DNA from: an uncultured Phycisphaerales bacterium
Lineage (GTDB): Bacteria > Planctomycetota > Phycisphaerae > Sedimentisphaerales > Anaerobacaceae
Assembly: GCA_937927975.1 (NCBI GenBank)
Contig: CALEZT010000120.1
Span: 1 to 39,957 of the forward strand
Length of the DNA: 39,957 nucleotides
Direction of reading: 5' to 3'
Shown: piece after piece, positions 1 to 8,900 of the stretch
How positions within the stretch are numbered: position 1 is the stretch's first letter
Layout: the number at the start of each line of letters is the position of its first letter
Position numbers and translations under genes: made by a program
The notes under the pieces: generated by a model
The model's database searches: none
What the model was told of the DNA's origin: nothing
Seen by the model: only the letters and a program-made list of their open reading frames with translations

Positions 1-582
1 TGCCACCGCGGGACTCTTCTGCATCCCGGCGGAAGCGATGGCAAATCCTTTCCGCATAAGATCTTACGGGCGGTGATTTCCGCACAGCGGAGATTTCTGG
101 AGTTACGCCCCATCGGACTGCCAAAATGGCAGTCGAACGGGACCGCCAATCACCGGAAACAGGCGATCTTCACCACAGAGACACAGAGAAAGCTGTTTGT
201 GGTGTGCCCGTGAGAGCCTGCCCTGAGCCTGTCGAAGGGGCATTTCTTCGGGCCATGAGCCACGAGTCACGGGTCACTGCTTCAAGCAACCGCAGATGAA
301 CGCTGGTGAACGCAGATCAGAGGGAAGGAATAGGCATTCGACTCCCTTATATGGGCCCCTCTTCTCTGTGCCCTCTGGGCCTCTGTGGTGACCCCATCAA
401 TCTTGCAGGGTGTGCCGTGTACACCCTGCTCCTATCGCAAGGATTCAACTCCATGTGGCGTCGTCAACCGTAGCTTGACGATGGCCTTCGCACCCTCGGG
501 AGCGGACAAAAGCCGTTTGTGAAATGTGTAGGTCCGACTCGGGCTTCTCGACTCCGGCTTCTCGGTTTCTGTGAGTCCCCGC
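1..582. other. Gene-free left edge with small hairpins
   Basis: I see no convincing gene here. The stretch contains a perfect 8-bp stem with a 3-nt loop at 116-134 (GACTGCCA/TGGCAGTC), a wider pairing of CGGTGATT near 71 with AATCACCG near 149, and a pair of CACAGAG-type repeats (listed separately). A GCCCTGAGCCTGTCGAAGG string near 220-238 resembles another commonly dispersed intergenic repeat. Open frames overlapping the right edge are antisense to the neighbouring minus-strand gene and show no protein-like composition. Confidence 0.6.
171..391. repeat. CACAGAG-type inverted repeat pair, copy 1
   Basis: The left arm (171-192) reads CACCACAGAGACACAGAG and the right arm (361-391) carries the reverse complement with small insertions (CTCTGTG then CCTCTGTGGTG). 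The same arrangement recurs at 5258-5390, and a single degenerate arm lies near 27507-27535. No coding potential. I read it as a dispersed intergenic palindrome; function unknown. Confidence 0.6.
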
Positions 583-1029
583 TCAATGTCCCCGCCTCTC
601 TCCGAGGTCATGATAGAAAGGTCCCGCTCCCACGTGGCGAAATGCCTCCAGCTCCCAGCGTCCTCGTCTCTTGCTCAGGCCCACCTCAAACACGTCTCCG
701 GAGGGAAACAGTGCCAACCCCGAAAAGGCGCCGTACACCGAGTACACATCGACCAACCAGCATCGTGTTTCGAGTGTGTCGCGATACCGGTTCCACGTAT
801 CGAGTGCGTATTCCGACACTTCTTCCATGTTCGGATCCTGCGAATCAACGAGCCTCCGCGCGGTGTCATAGAAGAAACCGGTAGCCTCATCGCGCAAACG
901 GGTGATCTCGCTTTCACGCAATTCCCCCGCATGGGGATCAGACGCTATTATGCCATGAACCCCCAGACCTGCCACAAACGAAACGATGGCGATGACAGTA
1001 CACAAAAGCGGGTGTGTCCTCTTCCCCAT
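583..1029 (-). CDS. Small membrane-anchored hypothetical protein
   Basis: I do not recognise this family. The 148-residue product begins MGKRTHPLLC followed by a hydrophobic stretch (about residues 7-27) that fits an uncleaved signal anchor or signal peptide. The rest is soluble and mixed-charge, with many Arg, Glu and Trp residues. The start at 1029 is chosen because TAGGAGAG lies just upstream at good spacing; an in-frame ATG at 1119 lacks such a site and would put 30 basic residues before the anchor. It stands alone, flanked by repeat-rich spacers on both sides. Role unknown; the ORF is real by its start signal and anchor, but this is a single-sequence judgement. Confidence 0.5.
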   Translation of the reverse strand: MGKRTHPLLCTVIAIVSFVAGLGVHGIIASDPHAGELRESEITRLRDEATGFFYDTARRLVDSQDPNMEEVSEYALDTWNRYRDTLETRCWLVDVYSVYGAFSGLALFPSGDVFEVGLSKRRGRWELEAFRHVGAGPFYHDLGERRGH

Positions 1030-1693
1030 GCGCGCTCTCCTATCTCCGAAGTCCTGGATACTCTGGGCGACATTCTGCTCACCTCGACGCCGAGAAATAC
1101 CCATAATGGCGGGTCCCATTTATGTCGTCGCACCCAAATGAAGCAGGACTTGCAGGAATATACCACGCAATTCCAACAAGTCAACCTTCATGGTCCTGTT
1201 GTGCCGACTCAAGCAGAGAGTGGGATCAGGAAGGTCGCGTGTCACAAACGGGGACTGTCCCTCGGCCCTGAGTGCATGACCATTTCTGCGACTGGACCCG
1301 TTGCCTGTGATGCGGCGGCAGAAGGAAGGGACGGACCGATCCGGAGTCCGTCGTCTCGATGGGAAGCGTCGCTGCGCGACGGGCGGCGGGCATTTGTCGC
1401 TTTTCGCCAGCAGCATGATGTAAAAGGCCCCGCGTTTCGTTCGGGTGTGCCCTGCACATCCTCCATGCTGTTGGCCCAAAGCGCAAGATGCCCGGCCGAA
1501 GGCCGGAATCCGAATCGGTCCGTCCCTTTCCTTTGCGGTCTTGGGGCAATCGTCTGAGCTTGGGGGCTCGGCTCTCGGCGGATGCGTAACTACGCTATGC
1601 ATCCCCTCGGCAATTCCCGCGCGCCAGGGCAGGGCGTTGACAGCCGGCCGGCGGATTGGTAGCGTGCCGGGCTATGTTGGAGGTTTGGATCGT
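1030..1693. other. Repeat-rich intergenic region
   Basis: No gene is convincing. Several overlapping open frames exist on both strands, but none has a start signal or protein-like composition. The core (about 1327-1535) is a large imperfect inverted repeat: GGGACGGACCGAT at the left has its counterpart at the right end (ATCGGTCCGTCCC), and inside it lie the two arms of the CATGCTG family (1390-1417 and 1464-1491). Confidence 0.6.
1390..1491. repeat. CATGCTG-family paired inverted repeat, copy 1
   Basis: The right arm (1464-1491) reads CATGCTGTTGGCCCAAAGCG and continues CAAGATGC; the left arm (1390-1417) is its imperfect reverse complement. Two other pairs with the same arm sequence and orientation are at 29547-29786 and 31491-31621. 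Outer flanks of this copy also pair (GGACGGACCGAT with ATCGGTCCGTCC), making a roughly 200-bp MITE-like palindrome. There is no transposase nearby. Confidence 0.7.
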
Positions 1694-2044
1694 ATGACGT
1701 GGGTGAAATCCCCGGTGCTGGTGATCGTGGGGACGCAACTGCTGTTCACGATAGGCGACCTGATCGCGCGGGCGAACATGCGGCACAGTCCCTTTGCGCT
1801 CTCGACGTTCCTGAACTGGTGGTTCCTGCTGTACTTCGCGATCCGCCAGGTCGCCATGTTCGGCCAGCTCTACGTCTTCTCCGTCCTGCAGATCGGCAAG
1901 ACCATGGCGTTGTTCAGCGCCACGTCGCTGATCGTGGTCAACGTGCTGGGCGTCCTGCTGCTGGGCGAGATCCTCTCAGTCCAGGCCTACCTGGCCATCG
2001 GCCTGGTCGCGCTCGGTTTTGTCGTGCTCGCCCTGTGTCCGTGA
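1694..2044 (+). CDS. Small EamA/DMT-like membrane protein
   Basis: A 116-residue, very hydrophobic protein with four predicted membrane helices (about residues 5-25, 35-55, 60-82 and 90-113), ending almost inside the membrane. The last two helices, with the GEILSVQAYLAIGLVALG stretch, resemble the C-terminal end of drug/metabolite-transporter (EamA, SMR-like) domains, where a short Gly-Glu motif precedes the final helix. That size suits a half-domain transporter working as a dimer. Start 1694 is preceded by GGAGG at 1679-1683; longer upstream extension of the frame is only repeat DNA. Substrate cannot be told from sequence. Confidence 0.7.
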   Translation: MTWVKSPVLVIVGTQLLFTIGDLIARANMRHSPFALSTFLNWWFLLYFAIRQVAMFGQLYVFSVLQIGKTMALFSATSLIVVNVLGVLLLGEILSVQAYLAIGLVALGFVVLALCP

Positions 2045-2106
2045 CGAAGCCCCGCCTGTTCCTGGCGTCTCTCCATACGGATCTGGATGAGCGCGCTCGC
2101 GGCGCG

Positions 2107-2208
2107 TGTCATCCTGAACGAAGCGCAGCGCAGTGAAGGATCTGAGTCGCGATCGGAACAGACCTCTCATTCCATGCCCAGATCCTTCGGCTGTGCCTCA
2201 GGATGACA
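2107..2208. repeat. TGTCATCCTGA-type inverted repeat, copy 1
   Basis: The left arm (2107-2144) begins TGTCATCCTGAACGAAGCG and ends GAAGGATCTG; the right arm (2179-2208) begins CAGATCCTTCGG and ends CAGGATGACA. It fills the gap between two convergent genes and could form a long cruciform or RNA hairpin, possibly acting as a bidirectional terminator. A second copy is at 11543-11660. This string type is widespread in environmental bacterial spacers. Confidence 0.7.
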
Positions 2209-2252
2209 GAGTCGTCGCCCGCGGACGAATCAACTCCTGGCTCGCGTCTGCA

Positions 2253-3452
2253 TCAGTTGCCCATGAGGATTCGTCCGTCGCCGGGGGGGATTGCGAACTT
2301 GGTCGCGGTCTCGCTCGTCAGCGCGTCTTTCGTCGGCTTGTTCAGTTCGAGCATGTGAGGTCCCGGCGCGGCGGGCAGATTCACCACCACTTCGGCCTTT
2401 TCATACTTTCGCCTCCACACGTGGCTGGAGACCTGCTCGCCGGGACCCAGGGGCAGGCCGATCTTGGCGTCGTACTGGGGCTGCCAGTCGTGACGGTGGC
2501 TCGTGTTGTCCGAGAACAGATAGTAGAAGTCGCCGATGGCCAGGGCGTAGCACAGGCTCCATCGCATCGCGGCGGGGTCGGCAGGGGGCTTCTGGCCCCG
2601 CTTGGCGTCGCCCGGCCAGCCCGCGCGGTCGCGGGTCTCCTCGAATCGCTCGATCAGGCTGATCGTGGGTTTTCGAAGGAGAGTTTCGGTGTGCTGCATC
2701 TTGCGGATGCACTCGTCCCATTGCGTGCGATTGTGGCTCCAGCCGGACTCGTACATCATGCCGTTGAGGAAGGGAGCCGCGAAGTCGTAGTCGCCGACCG
2801 CGTAGCCTGCATTGACCAGGATCAGGAAGTCGTCGCCGACCGCCTGGCGGACGGCCTTCAGGAACTCCACCCAAGGCCCGGGCTCGTTGCGGAGGTTGTC
2901 GTAGAAGACGCCGTCGAGGCCGACCTCCTTGAGGGCCACGGTCTGCTTGACGACGTGCAGGCGGTACTGCTCGTTGCCCCAGTCCATGCGGTGCGTCCCC
3001 GGCCAGAACTGCTGTCGTTTGCCATCCTTGCGGAGCCACCACTCGTGGTCCTCGGGCAGCCAGTCGTCGGGGTACTCATAGAAGGGCAGATCGCCCAGGA
3101 TGACCGCGTCGGGATTGAGGGCGCGGAGCCTGGCGATTCGCTCTCTGGCGAGGGCGACCGATTCCGGCGTGAACCCGTCGGCCAGGCCTTTGGGCTCGCG
3201 GTCGAGCTTCAGGCCGAACCGGCCGAAACCCGCCATGATCAGGTCGTGCCTGGCCATGGCTTCGAGCGAATCGTCGCCTCGGATCGAGGCCCAGAGCATC
3301 GCGATCCGCGGGTAAGGGGTCCTGGTGAAGTCCTCGCGCGGGGTCGCGTCTTCCGCACTCACGGTCGCCAGTCCGCAACACAAGAAGCCCAGCAGCAATG
3401 TGCTCATTACGCGTGCCGTCGGGCGTCCCTTTCGGTCGTTCCTCCCAGCCAT
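2253..3452 (-). CDS. Secreted GHL15-like putative glycoside hydrolase
   Basis: A 399-residue protein with an N-terminal signal sequence (hydrophobic core around residues 17-32) and a TIM-barrel-like body. A strand ending in GLDGVFYDNLRNEPG, an aspartate-rich barrel signature (D-G-x-F-x-D), resembles the putative glycosyl-hydrolase family GHL15 and related alpha-amylase-like clans; aromatic-rich segments (EYPDDWLPEDHEWW and HRHDWQPQY) suit a sugar-binding cleft. Substrate is unknown. The first ATG (3458) abuts the AAAGGAG site directly, so the second ATG (3452), six bases from it, is the likelier start. That ribosome site overlaps the stop of the UPF0145 fragment. The end is a small beta domain, which is common in such enzymes. 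Confidence 0.65.
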   Translation of the reverse strand: MAGRNDRKGRPTARVMSTLLLGFLCCGLATVSAEDATPREDFTRTPYPRIAMLWASIRGDDSLEAMARHDLIMAGFGRFGLKLDREPKGLADGFTPESVALARERIARLRALNPDAVILGDLPFYEYPDDWLPEDHEWWLRKDGKRQQFWPGTHRMDWGNEQYRLHVVKQTVALKEVGLDGVFYDNLRNEPGPWVEFLKAVRQAVGDDFLILVNAGYAVGDYDFAAPFLNGMMYESGWSHNRTQWDECIRKMQHTETLLRKPTISLIERFEETRDRAGWPGDAKRGQKPPADPAAMRWSLCYALAIGDFYYLFSDNTSHRHDWQPQYDAKIGLPLGPGEQVSSHVWRRKYEKAEVVVNLPAAPGPHMLELNKPTKDALTSETATKFAIPPGDGRILMGN

Positions 3453-3464
3453 CGCCATCTCCTT

Positions 3465-3611
3465 TCATTGCGGCAGCAGCCCAAGGACGCCGACGAGATC
3501 GCGGATGCCCGCCATCACGTCTTTGAAAATGCTGGCGCCCAGAATAACTTCGCCGTTGACGAGGCCATGATACTGCGTGATGCAACGGCCTTCAAGGTTC
3601 GGTGTCGTTGC
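3465..3611 (-). pseudogene. UPF0145 (YbjQ-like) gene remnant
   Basis: Reading the minus strand in the frame that ends at the TGA at 3465-3467 gives [20 protein letters not shown] followed by [20 protein letters not shown], then a few unrelated residues. This matches the N-terminal half of the UPF0145/YbjQ heavy-metal-binding-domain family (TTP..EG......G.V.GE.ILG..IF.D..A.IRD.VG). The family is normally a little over 100 residues; here only about 40 conserved residues remain. The C-terminal half is missing, and no ATG, GTG or TTG lies in frame just upstream. I therefore call it a truncated remnant. It sits between the slipin gene and the GHL15-like gene on the same strand. Confidence 0.65.
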
Positions 3612-3684
3612 GGCCGGACAGGGCTGCCGATGGCGCGCCGCCGGGCTCGAGCCACTGTCCGACCATGCAGGAGATACGCAGTCG

Positions 3685-4665
3685 CTACGGATTGGCGGGG
3701 CTCTCCGTTTTCTTTTCGCTCATGTGCGTCTGGCTCAGGGCCGCCAGGCCGCTGATGGCGCCGAGGTTCATGGTCTCGAGGGCCGAGCTGGGGACGATGA
3801 TCATCGAGCCTTTTTCCTTGAGGCCTTCGAAGAGCATGTTCATGCCGCGAAGGTGCATGGCCATGGGGTTGGCCTCGTACTGCTTGGCGGCCGCCGCGAA
3901 TTTCTGGGCGATTTCGGTCTCCGCGGTGCCCAGGATGATTCGCGCCTGCCGCTCGCGTTCGGCCTGGGCCTGCTTGGACATTGCGTCTTCGAGGTCCTTG
4001 GGGATGATGATGTCGCGGATCTCGACGGATTGGACGGTGATGCCCCAGGGGTTGGTCTTCTCGTCGAGGATTTCCTTGAGGCGGTTGCCCAGCTCGCCGC
4101 GATGGGTGAGCATGTCCGCCAGTTCGTGCGTGCCGATGATGTCCCGCAGGGCGGTCTGGGCCGACAGCGCGATCGCCAGATAGAAATTCTCCACTTCGAG
4201 GATGGCCTTCTTGGCGTCCCAGACCATCCAGAAGCAGATGGCGTCGACGTTGACCGGAACGGTGTCCTTGGTCAGGGTCGATTCGGAGTTGAAGTCCGTC
4301 GCGCGGATGCGCATGTCCACCGTCTGCACGATGCTCTCGATGATCGGCACGATGAAGAACAACCCCGGCCCTTTGAGTCGATGAAACCGGCCCAGGCGAA
4401 GGATGACCGCGCGGTCCCACTGGTTGGCGATCTTGAGCGAGAACAGGATGAAGACCGCCAGGAAAAGGGTCACGCCGGCGACGAGGGGGTTCAGCTCGTC
4501 CCACTTGCCCACGACGAAGTAGTTGGCGACGAACCCCGCGGCCAGGACGAGGATCGCGGCCAGGACCGCAGGCAGGTTCATCTCGGCGCTGGGGATCTTG
4601 ATGCTCTCGACGTACTTTCGACTGACGGTCGTTTGCTGTTGGGCACTCTTACTCTTGAGTCTCAT
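3685..4665 (-). CDS. Slipin / SPFH (band 7) family membrane protein
   Basis: A 326-residue stomatin-like protein. Two hydrophobic segments (about residues 31-52 and 61-79) precede the band-7 domain (about 80-260), which starts [20 protein letters not shown] and includes the FFIVPIIE and [14 protein letters not shown] stretches. An Ala/Glu/Arg-rich coiled coil follows ([20 protein letters not shown]). Family members form oligomeric rings at the inner membrane and scaffold membrane microdomains or proteases; no NfeD-type partner protease is seen here. The start overlaps the GntR gene by 17 bp and has GGGAGG at good spacing, so the two are translationally coupled. Two N-terminal helices are an elaboration; many slipins have one hairpin. 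Confidence 0.9.
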   Translation of the reverse strand: MRLKSKSAQQQTTVSRKYVESIKIPSAEMNLPAVLAAILVLAAGFVANYFVVGKWDELNPLVAGVTLFLAVFILFSLKIANQWDRAVILRLGRFHRLKGPGLFFIVPIIESIVQTVDMRIRATDFNSESTLTKDTVPVNVDAICFWMVWDAKKAILEVENFYLAIALSAQTALRDIIGTHELADMLTHRGELGNRLKEILDEKTNPWGITVQSVEIRDIIIPKDLEDAMSKQAQAERERQARIILGTAETEIAQKFAAAAKQYEANPMAMHLRGMNMLFEGLKEKGSMIIVPSSALETMNLGAISGLAALSQTHMSEKKTESPANP

Positions 4666-5035
4666 GGTTTGTCCTCCCTTGCAGGTATTGGGTGATGTCT
4701 GTAAGCGTCAGGCCGTATTGGTGTCCGCGGGCGACCAGCTCGTCACAGAGCTGGGCCAGCATGCGTCTCTTCTCTGCGTCGCCGATCTCGATCTGCTGAT
4801 GGCTGACGAACGTCCCGGTGCCCTGCTGGGTGTCCAGGGTGCCGAGAAGCTCCAGATCCGAGTAGGCCTTGCGTACGGTGTTGGGGTTGATCTGGAGTTG
4901 CACCGCCAGGTCCCGCACCGTGGGCAGTTGCTCGCCGGGCAGGAGCCGCTCGGAGGCGATGCCGCAGCGGATCTGATCGACGATCTGGCGGTGGAAGGGC
5001 ACGCCGCTCTTGAGATCCAGCTTGAATGGTATCAT
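4649..5035 (-). CDS. GntR family regulator, YtrA-type
   Basis: A 128-residue regulator. The winged helix-turn-helix spans about residues 8-75 (the SGVPFHRQIVDQIRCGI helix, LPTVRDLAVQLQINPNTVRK recognition region, QQGTGTFVS wing), followed by only a short helical tail. That matches the YtrA subfamily, which lacks a large ligand domain and usually represses the membrane-protein operon it belongs to. Start 5035 is chosen over an upstream TTG because GGGAG lies 8 bases ahead. The next gene, a slipin, overlaps its end, so the regulator probably controls its own operon. A GTACTAGTAC dyad upstream is the likely operator. Confidence 0.9.
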   Translation of the reverse strand: MIPFKLDLKSGVPFHRQIVDQIRCGIASERLLPGEQLPTVRDLAVQLQINPNTVRKAYSDLELLGTLDTQQGTGTFVSHQQIEIGDAEKRRMLAQLCDELVARGHQYGLTLTDITQYLQGRTNHETQE

Positions 5036-5050
5036 GTTGATTTCTCCCGA

Positions 5051-5100
5051 ATTCAACTAGAGTTCTAATGATACAGACGTCGAGTGTACTAGTACTATAT
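5051..5100 (-). promoter_or_regulatory. Probable GntR operator/promoter region
   Basis: A perfect 10-bp palindrome GTACTAGTAC occupies 5086-5095, about 50 bp upstream of the GntR start. A second imperfect dyad (AACTAGAGTTCTA) lies at 5055-5067. YtrA-type regulators bind such dyads next to their own promoters. The AT-rich run just beyond (TATATCACACTAATT on the plus strand) could hold the promoter, but I cannot place -35/-10 boxes with confidence. Confidence 0.45.
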
Positions 5101-5449
5101 CACACTAATTGGTGCGAGCAACAAAAAAACGCAAAAAAAATCCCGCATATTCTCCCTGCGGCATTGGAAGGGCCCCAAGGCAAAGGCAAAGGCAAAGGCA
5201 CAAGAACCGAACGCACCTGATTCTTCACAACGATCCGCTCAAGAGCCAAGAGCGGAAGCCACAGAGGTCACAGAGCACACAGAGAAGAGGGAAGGGGGGA
5301 ATGCAGCTTTCCGTCGGTCGCATTTTCGGGTCCTGTCTGCTTCCTGCCTTCGCCTCCTCTTTCCTCGGTGACCTCTGTGTCCTCTGCGGCCCACACCCCT
5401 TCCTGGCCTTCAAGCGGATCACTGATTTTTCACCCGAGCCGTTTTTTTC
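5101..5449. other. Intergenic region with simple and inverted repeats
   Basis: No gene seen. It contains a hexanucleotide tandem of AAAGGC (about four units, 5177-5200) and the second CACAGAG-type inverted pair. The 114-codon plus-strand frame across it is made of repeat DNA. Confidence 0.6.
5258..5390. repeat. CACAGAG-type inverted repeat pair, copy 2
   Basis: The left arm (5258-5288) reads GCCACAGAGGTCACAGAGCA then CACAGAGAAGA; the right arm (5355-5390) contains GGTGACCTCTGTGTCCTCTG then CGGC, its near reverse complement. Same family as 171-391. Confidence 0.65.
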
Positions 5450-5478
5450 TTGAAGTCTTTACAAGTGTAGAGTAAAAT
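5450..5478 (+). promoter_or_regulatory. blaI-1 promoter with BlaI-type operator
   Basis: TTGAAG (5450-5455), 17-bp spacer, TAAAAT (5473-5478). The spacer holds the dyad TACAAGTGTA (5460-5469), of the TACA/TGTA type bound by BlaI/MecI repressors. Repressor sitting between -35 and -10 would block its own transcription. It lies 30 bp upstream of the blaI start. Confidence 0.65.
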
Positions 5479-5507
5479 CGGCAACGTTAAAGCGAAAGGA
5501 GGTTGCC

Positions 5508-5894
5508 ATGGCGACGAGAGATCAGGAACTGACGGAAGCCGAGTGGGAGATCATCCAGGTGGTGTGGGAGCGACAGCCCTGCGCCGCGCCGACCGTCCAG
5601 GAGGAACTGGTCGTCCGCAAGAAGTGGACCTACAGCACCGTGAAAACCCTCATGGACCGCATGGTCGCCAAGGGCCTGCTCACGACCGAGCGAATCCGCA
5701 ATCTGATTCTGTACCGTGCGGCCATCGGCCGGCAGGAAGCCCAGCGAGGCGAGCTGCTCAAGACCGTCAAGCGAGCCTTCGGCGGCGCGTTCACTCCCAT
5801 GATGCAGTTCATGGTCGAGAACGACACGCTCTCGCAGAGGGAGCTCGACGAGTTGGAGAGCCTGATCCAAAAAAAGCGGAAGAATGAAGGGTGA
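5508..5894 (+). CDS. blaI: BlaI/MecI/CopY family transcriptional repressor
   Basis: A 128-residue repressor. The N-terminal winged helix covers about residues 8-75: the opening LTEAEWEIIQVVW helix is the family signature, and WTYSTVKTLMDRMVAKGLL is the recognition helix region. A C-terminal helical dimerisation arm follows (about 85-125), ending in a lysine-rich tail. These repressors are inactivated by proteolysis downstream of a membrane metalloprotease of the BlaR1 type, encoded 97 bp downstream. The start has a strong AAAGGAGG site. In planctomycetes such pairs are numerous and rarely linked to beta-lactamases; none is seen here, so the regulon is unknown. Confidence 0.9.
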   Translation: MATRDQELTEAEWEIIQVVWERQPCAAPTVQEELVVRKKWTYSTVKTLMDRMVAKGLLTTERIRNLILYRAAIGRQEAQRGELLKTVKRAFGGAFTPMMQFMVENDTLSQRELDELESLIQKKRKNEG

Positions 5895-5968
5895 AGTTTC
5901 AAGTTTCAAGTGTGAAGTGGAGCCAGCGCGCCTCTTGCTTCAAACTTGACACTTCAAACTTCAAACTC
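5893..5968. repeat. GAAGTTTCAAGT-type palindrome, intergenic copy
   Basis: The left arm (5893-5917) and right arm (5938-5968) are near reverse complements made of repeated TTTCAAGT/ACTTGAAA words. It fills the space between blaI and blaR1. A related palindrome lies inside the second blaR1 gene at 35121-35212. Confidence 0.75.
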
Positions 5969-5991
5969 TCCTCTGATGCGGAGGTGCAAGC

Positions 5992-8900
5992 ATGAACGCA
6001 GTAGTGGAAATCCTCAACGCCGCGGGGCAGGCATTCGTCGAGTTCGCGCTGCCCATGCTCATCCAGTCCGGCGTGTTGATCCTGATCCTGCTGGCGGTCG
6101 ACGCGGTCCTTCGTCGAAGGGTTCGCGCGGTCTTTCGATACTGGATCTGGATGCTCGTGCTCGTCAAGCTCGTCCTGCCCCCGTCGCTGGGCTCGCCGGT
6201 GAGCGTCGGCACCTGGTTCGGTGAAACGCTCGATGTCCCGATGAAACGTGTCGCGGGCGTCCCGCCCGCGCGTGCCGAGGTCCTCCGGCCCTCGGTATTC
6301 GAAGGCCCGACGCCTTCGACACCCGCGGGCAAGATGCCCGCGACACAACAGCCTCCGGTGACGGAGTCTGCCATTTCCCTGCCGATGCCCGAAACCGCTG
6401 CCCCCGTGGAACACTCCGTCGTTCCCGGAACCGGCACGATCGCCCATCCGCCTGCGCTGACGTGGCAAGGTCTGCTGCTGCTGATCTGGGCGGTCGTCGC
6501 GTTCGCACTGATGCTGCTTCTCGTCCAGCGGGCGTACTTCGTGCGAGGGCTGATCGGTCAGGCCGATGAGGCCAATCGCACCATGCGTGACCAGGTGGAG
6601 GATTGCCGTCGCCGCCTTGGCCTGCGAAGGGCGGTTGCTCTTCGCCTCTCCCCCAACGCGACCAGCCCGGCGGTCTGCGGCCTGCTGCGCCCGGTGATCC
6701 TGATCCCGCAATCGATCGCGCCGCGATTGCAGCCGCAAGACCTCCACGCGGTCCTCCTGCACGAACTGGCCCACGTCAAGCGAGGCGACCTCTGGGTGAA
6801 CCTCATCCAGACGCTGCTTCAAATCGCGTACTTCTACAATCCCCTGTTGTGGCTGGCCAACGCGATGATCCGCCGGACGCGCGAGCAGGCGGTGGACGAG
6901 GCGGTCCTGGTCGCGATGGGCGAAACCGCGTCGCAGTACCCCGAGACGTTGGTCAACATCGCCAAACTGGCCTTCACCCGCCGGCCCGCGCTGAGCCTGC
7001 GTCTGATCGGCGTCGTCGAATCCAAAAGCGCCCTGACCGCCCGCATCAAACACATCCTCACCCGCCCGCTGCCCAAGACCGCAAAGCTCGGTCTGGCCGG
7101 CCTGACAGCCGTTGCCATCATCGGGGCGATCCTGCTGCCCATGGCCAAGGCCAGACCCCTCCCGCGTCCCGAGCTCGACGTCGTGTCTGCGACCGAGGAA
7201 CAGGACCGGACCGTTGTTGAGGTCCCCGTTTCATCCGACGGCGTCGTGACGTTGCCCAACGGCGTGACGGTCGAGTTCCTTGGTCTTCACGATTGTGGCA
7301 GCAAGGAGGATACGTGGTGGCGGCCGGATGGCGAGGTGCTGCCTGAGGCGCCCTATGGATATTCGAGGTACATTCGCAGCATGCAGCCCAACCAGACCTA
7401 TGAAGTCCTGTTCCGCATCAGCAGCCCAACCGGCAGGACCTTCGGGAAGATGGAATGGATTCGCGGAAGGTCCCATGCTCCGGGCTTTCTCCACAGGGAC
7501 GGAGGCCGCCGCAGCAGGGGTCTGCCCGACGACACCGGCGATCTGTTCACCGGCACTCTGGATCGAGGGTCCGAAGCCGACCAGGTTCGGATCGACATCG
7601 GCGTCGGCCTGGACAATGCATGGGAACCGCTCGGCGTCCTGGACGGCCAGGCATCCGAGGCGGTCACGCTTGCCGACGCGGTTATCGAGCCCGCCAGGCG
7701 AGAGGGGGGCAAGACCGTCCTGACTGTCACGCATCGAATCTCAGACAGGGAGGTCCGGCTGGTCGCGGTCGATAAGTATGGATTCGTGCACGAGCCTGCG
7801 GGATACGGCACCCGCCAAGGCCGCGGCATCGTTGGCTATGAGCCCTGGTTCGAGCTGTCGCTCGCAGAGGTCCGCCAGTTCCGCCTGGAGGCTCAGAAGC
7901 TGACGTGGCTGGCCTTCGAGAATGTCTCGCTGCGGGCGGGGCAGAAGACCGAAGTCCGGAGCCTTCTGCCGGACGGGGACCGCAAATCGACGGGCGACGC
8001 CGAACCCGTCGCCATCGCGAAACTGCCTAACGGCGCTGTGGTCGAGCTTGTCGGGATTCGCGATTGCGCCGGCGGGGACGAGTCGTGGTGGCGACCGGAC
8101 GGGGAAGCGCTGTCCGTCGCCCCTGTGGATAGTTCCGGCGGCGCTCGCGGGGGTACGCCGAAGACGATGTATGAAGTCCTGTTCCGCGTTGACGGAACTG
8201 CCGGCAAGGCTTTCGCGGAGACGAGATGGAACGACGGGGACAGGTTCGTCCCCGGTCTTGTCCGCGGGATCCGCTATGGGGGCCGCCCCGACAGCGACAT
8301 CCCCCGCGAGGCGGATCGTCTGTTCTCCATTATGCTTCACCCGCGCCGCGGGGCGACCGAAGCGCAGATCGACGTCGGAGTCGGCCTGGACAACGCCTGG
8401 GAACTGCTGGGCACGCTGGATGGCCGTGCATCGAACACGACCGTCACGGTCCCCGGCGCGGTCATCCAACCCGCCAGGGAAGAGGAGGGCAAGATCGTGG
8501 CGACCGTCTCTCACCAGATCGCGGACCGTTCGATCCGGCTGGTCGCGGTCGATCGGCATGGCTTCGTTCGTCAGCCCACGAAGCACAGCTACGGACGAGG
8601 GGACGACGGAGGCATATGCGAGGCCACGTTCGAACTGCCGTTGGCGGAAATCCAGGAGGTCCGCCTGGAGGTCCAGAGGCTGGCGTGGGTGACTTTCCAG
8701 AACGTCTCGCTTGAGGCGGGAAAGAAGACTGCGGTCCACGTCGCTGTGCAATCGGAATCCTCCTCCGATGCCTCCGTCCGCGCGGTCGTCCTGCCCGATG
8801 TGGACCGCGAGGCGAAGATGCTCGATCTGGCCACGGGCGAAATTCTCCCTCTCCCGCAGGCTGGATCTCCCGACGAGATCTGGCGGGCGATCGGCATGCT

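Noticed and set aside
2133..3755. A 540-codon plus-strand open frame
   Set aside because: Antisense to the GHL15-like gene and the UPF0145 fragment; starts inside a repeat arm.
5109..5453. A 114-codon plus-strand frame as a small gene
   Set aside because: Made entirely of simple and CACAGAG-type repeats; no ribosome site.
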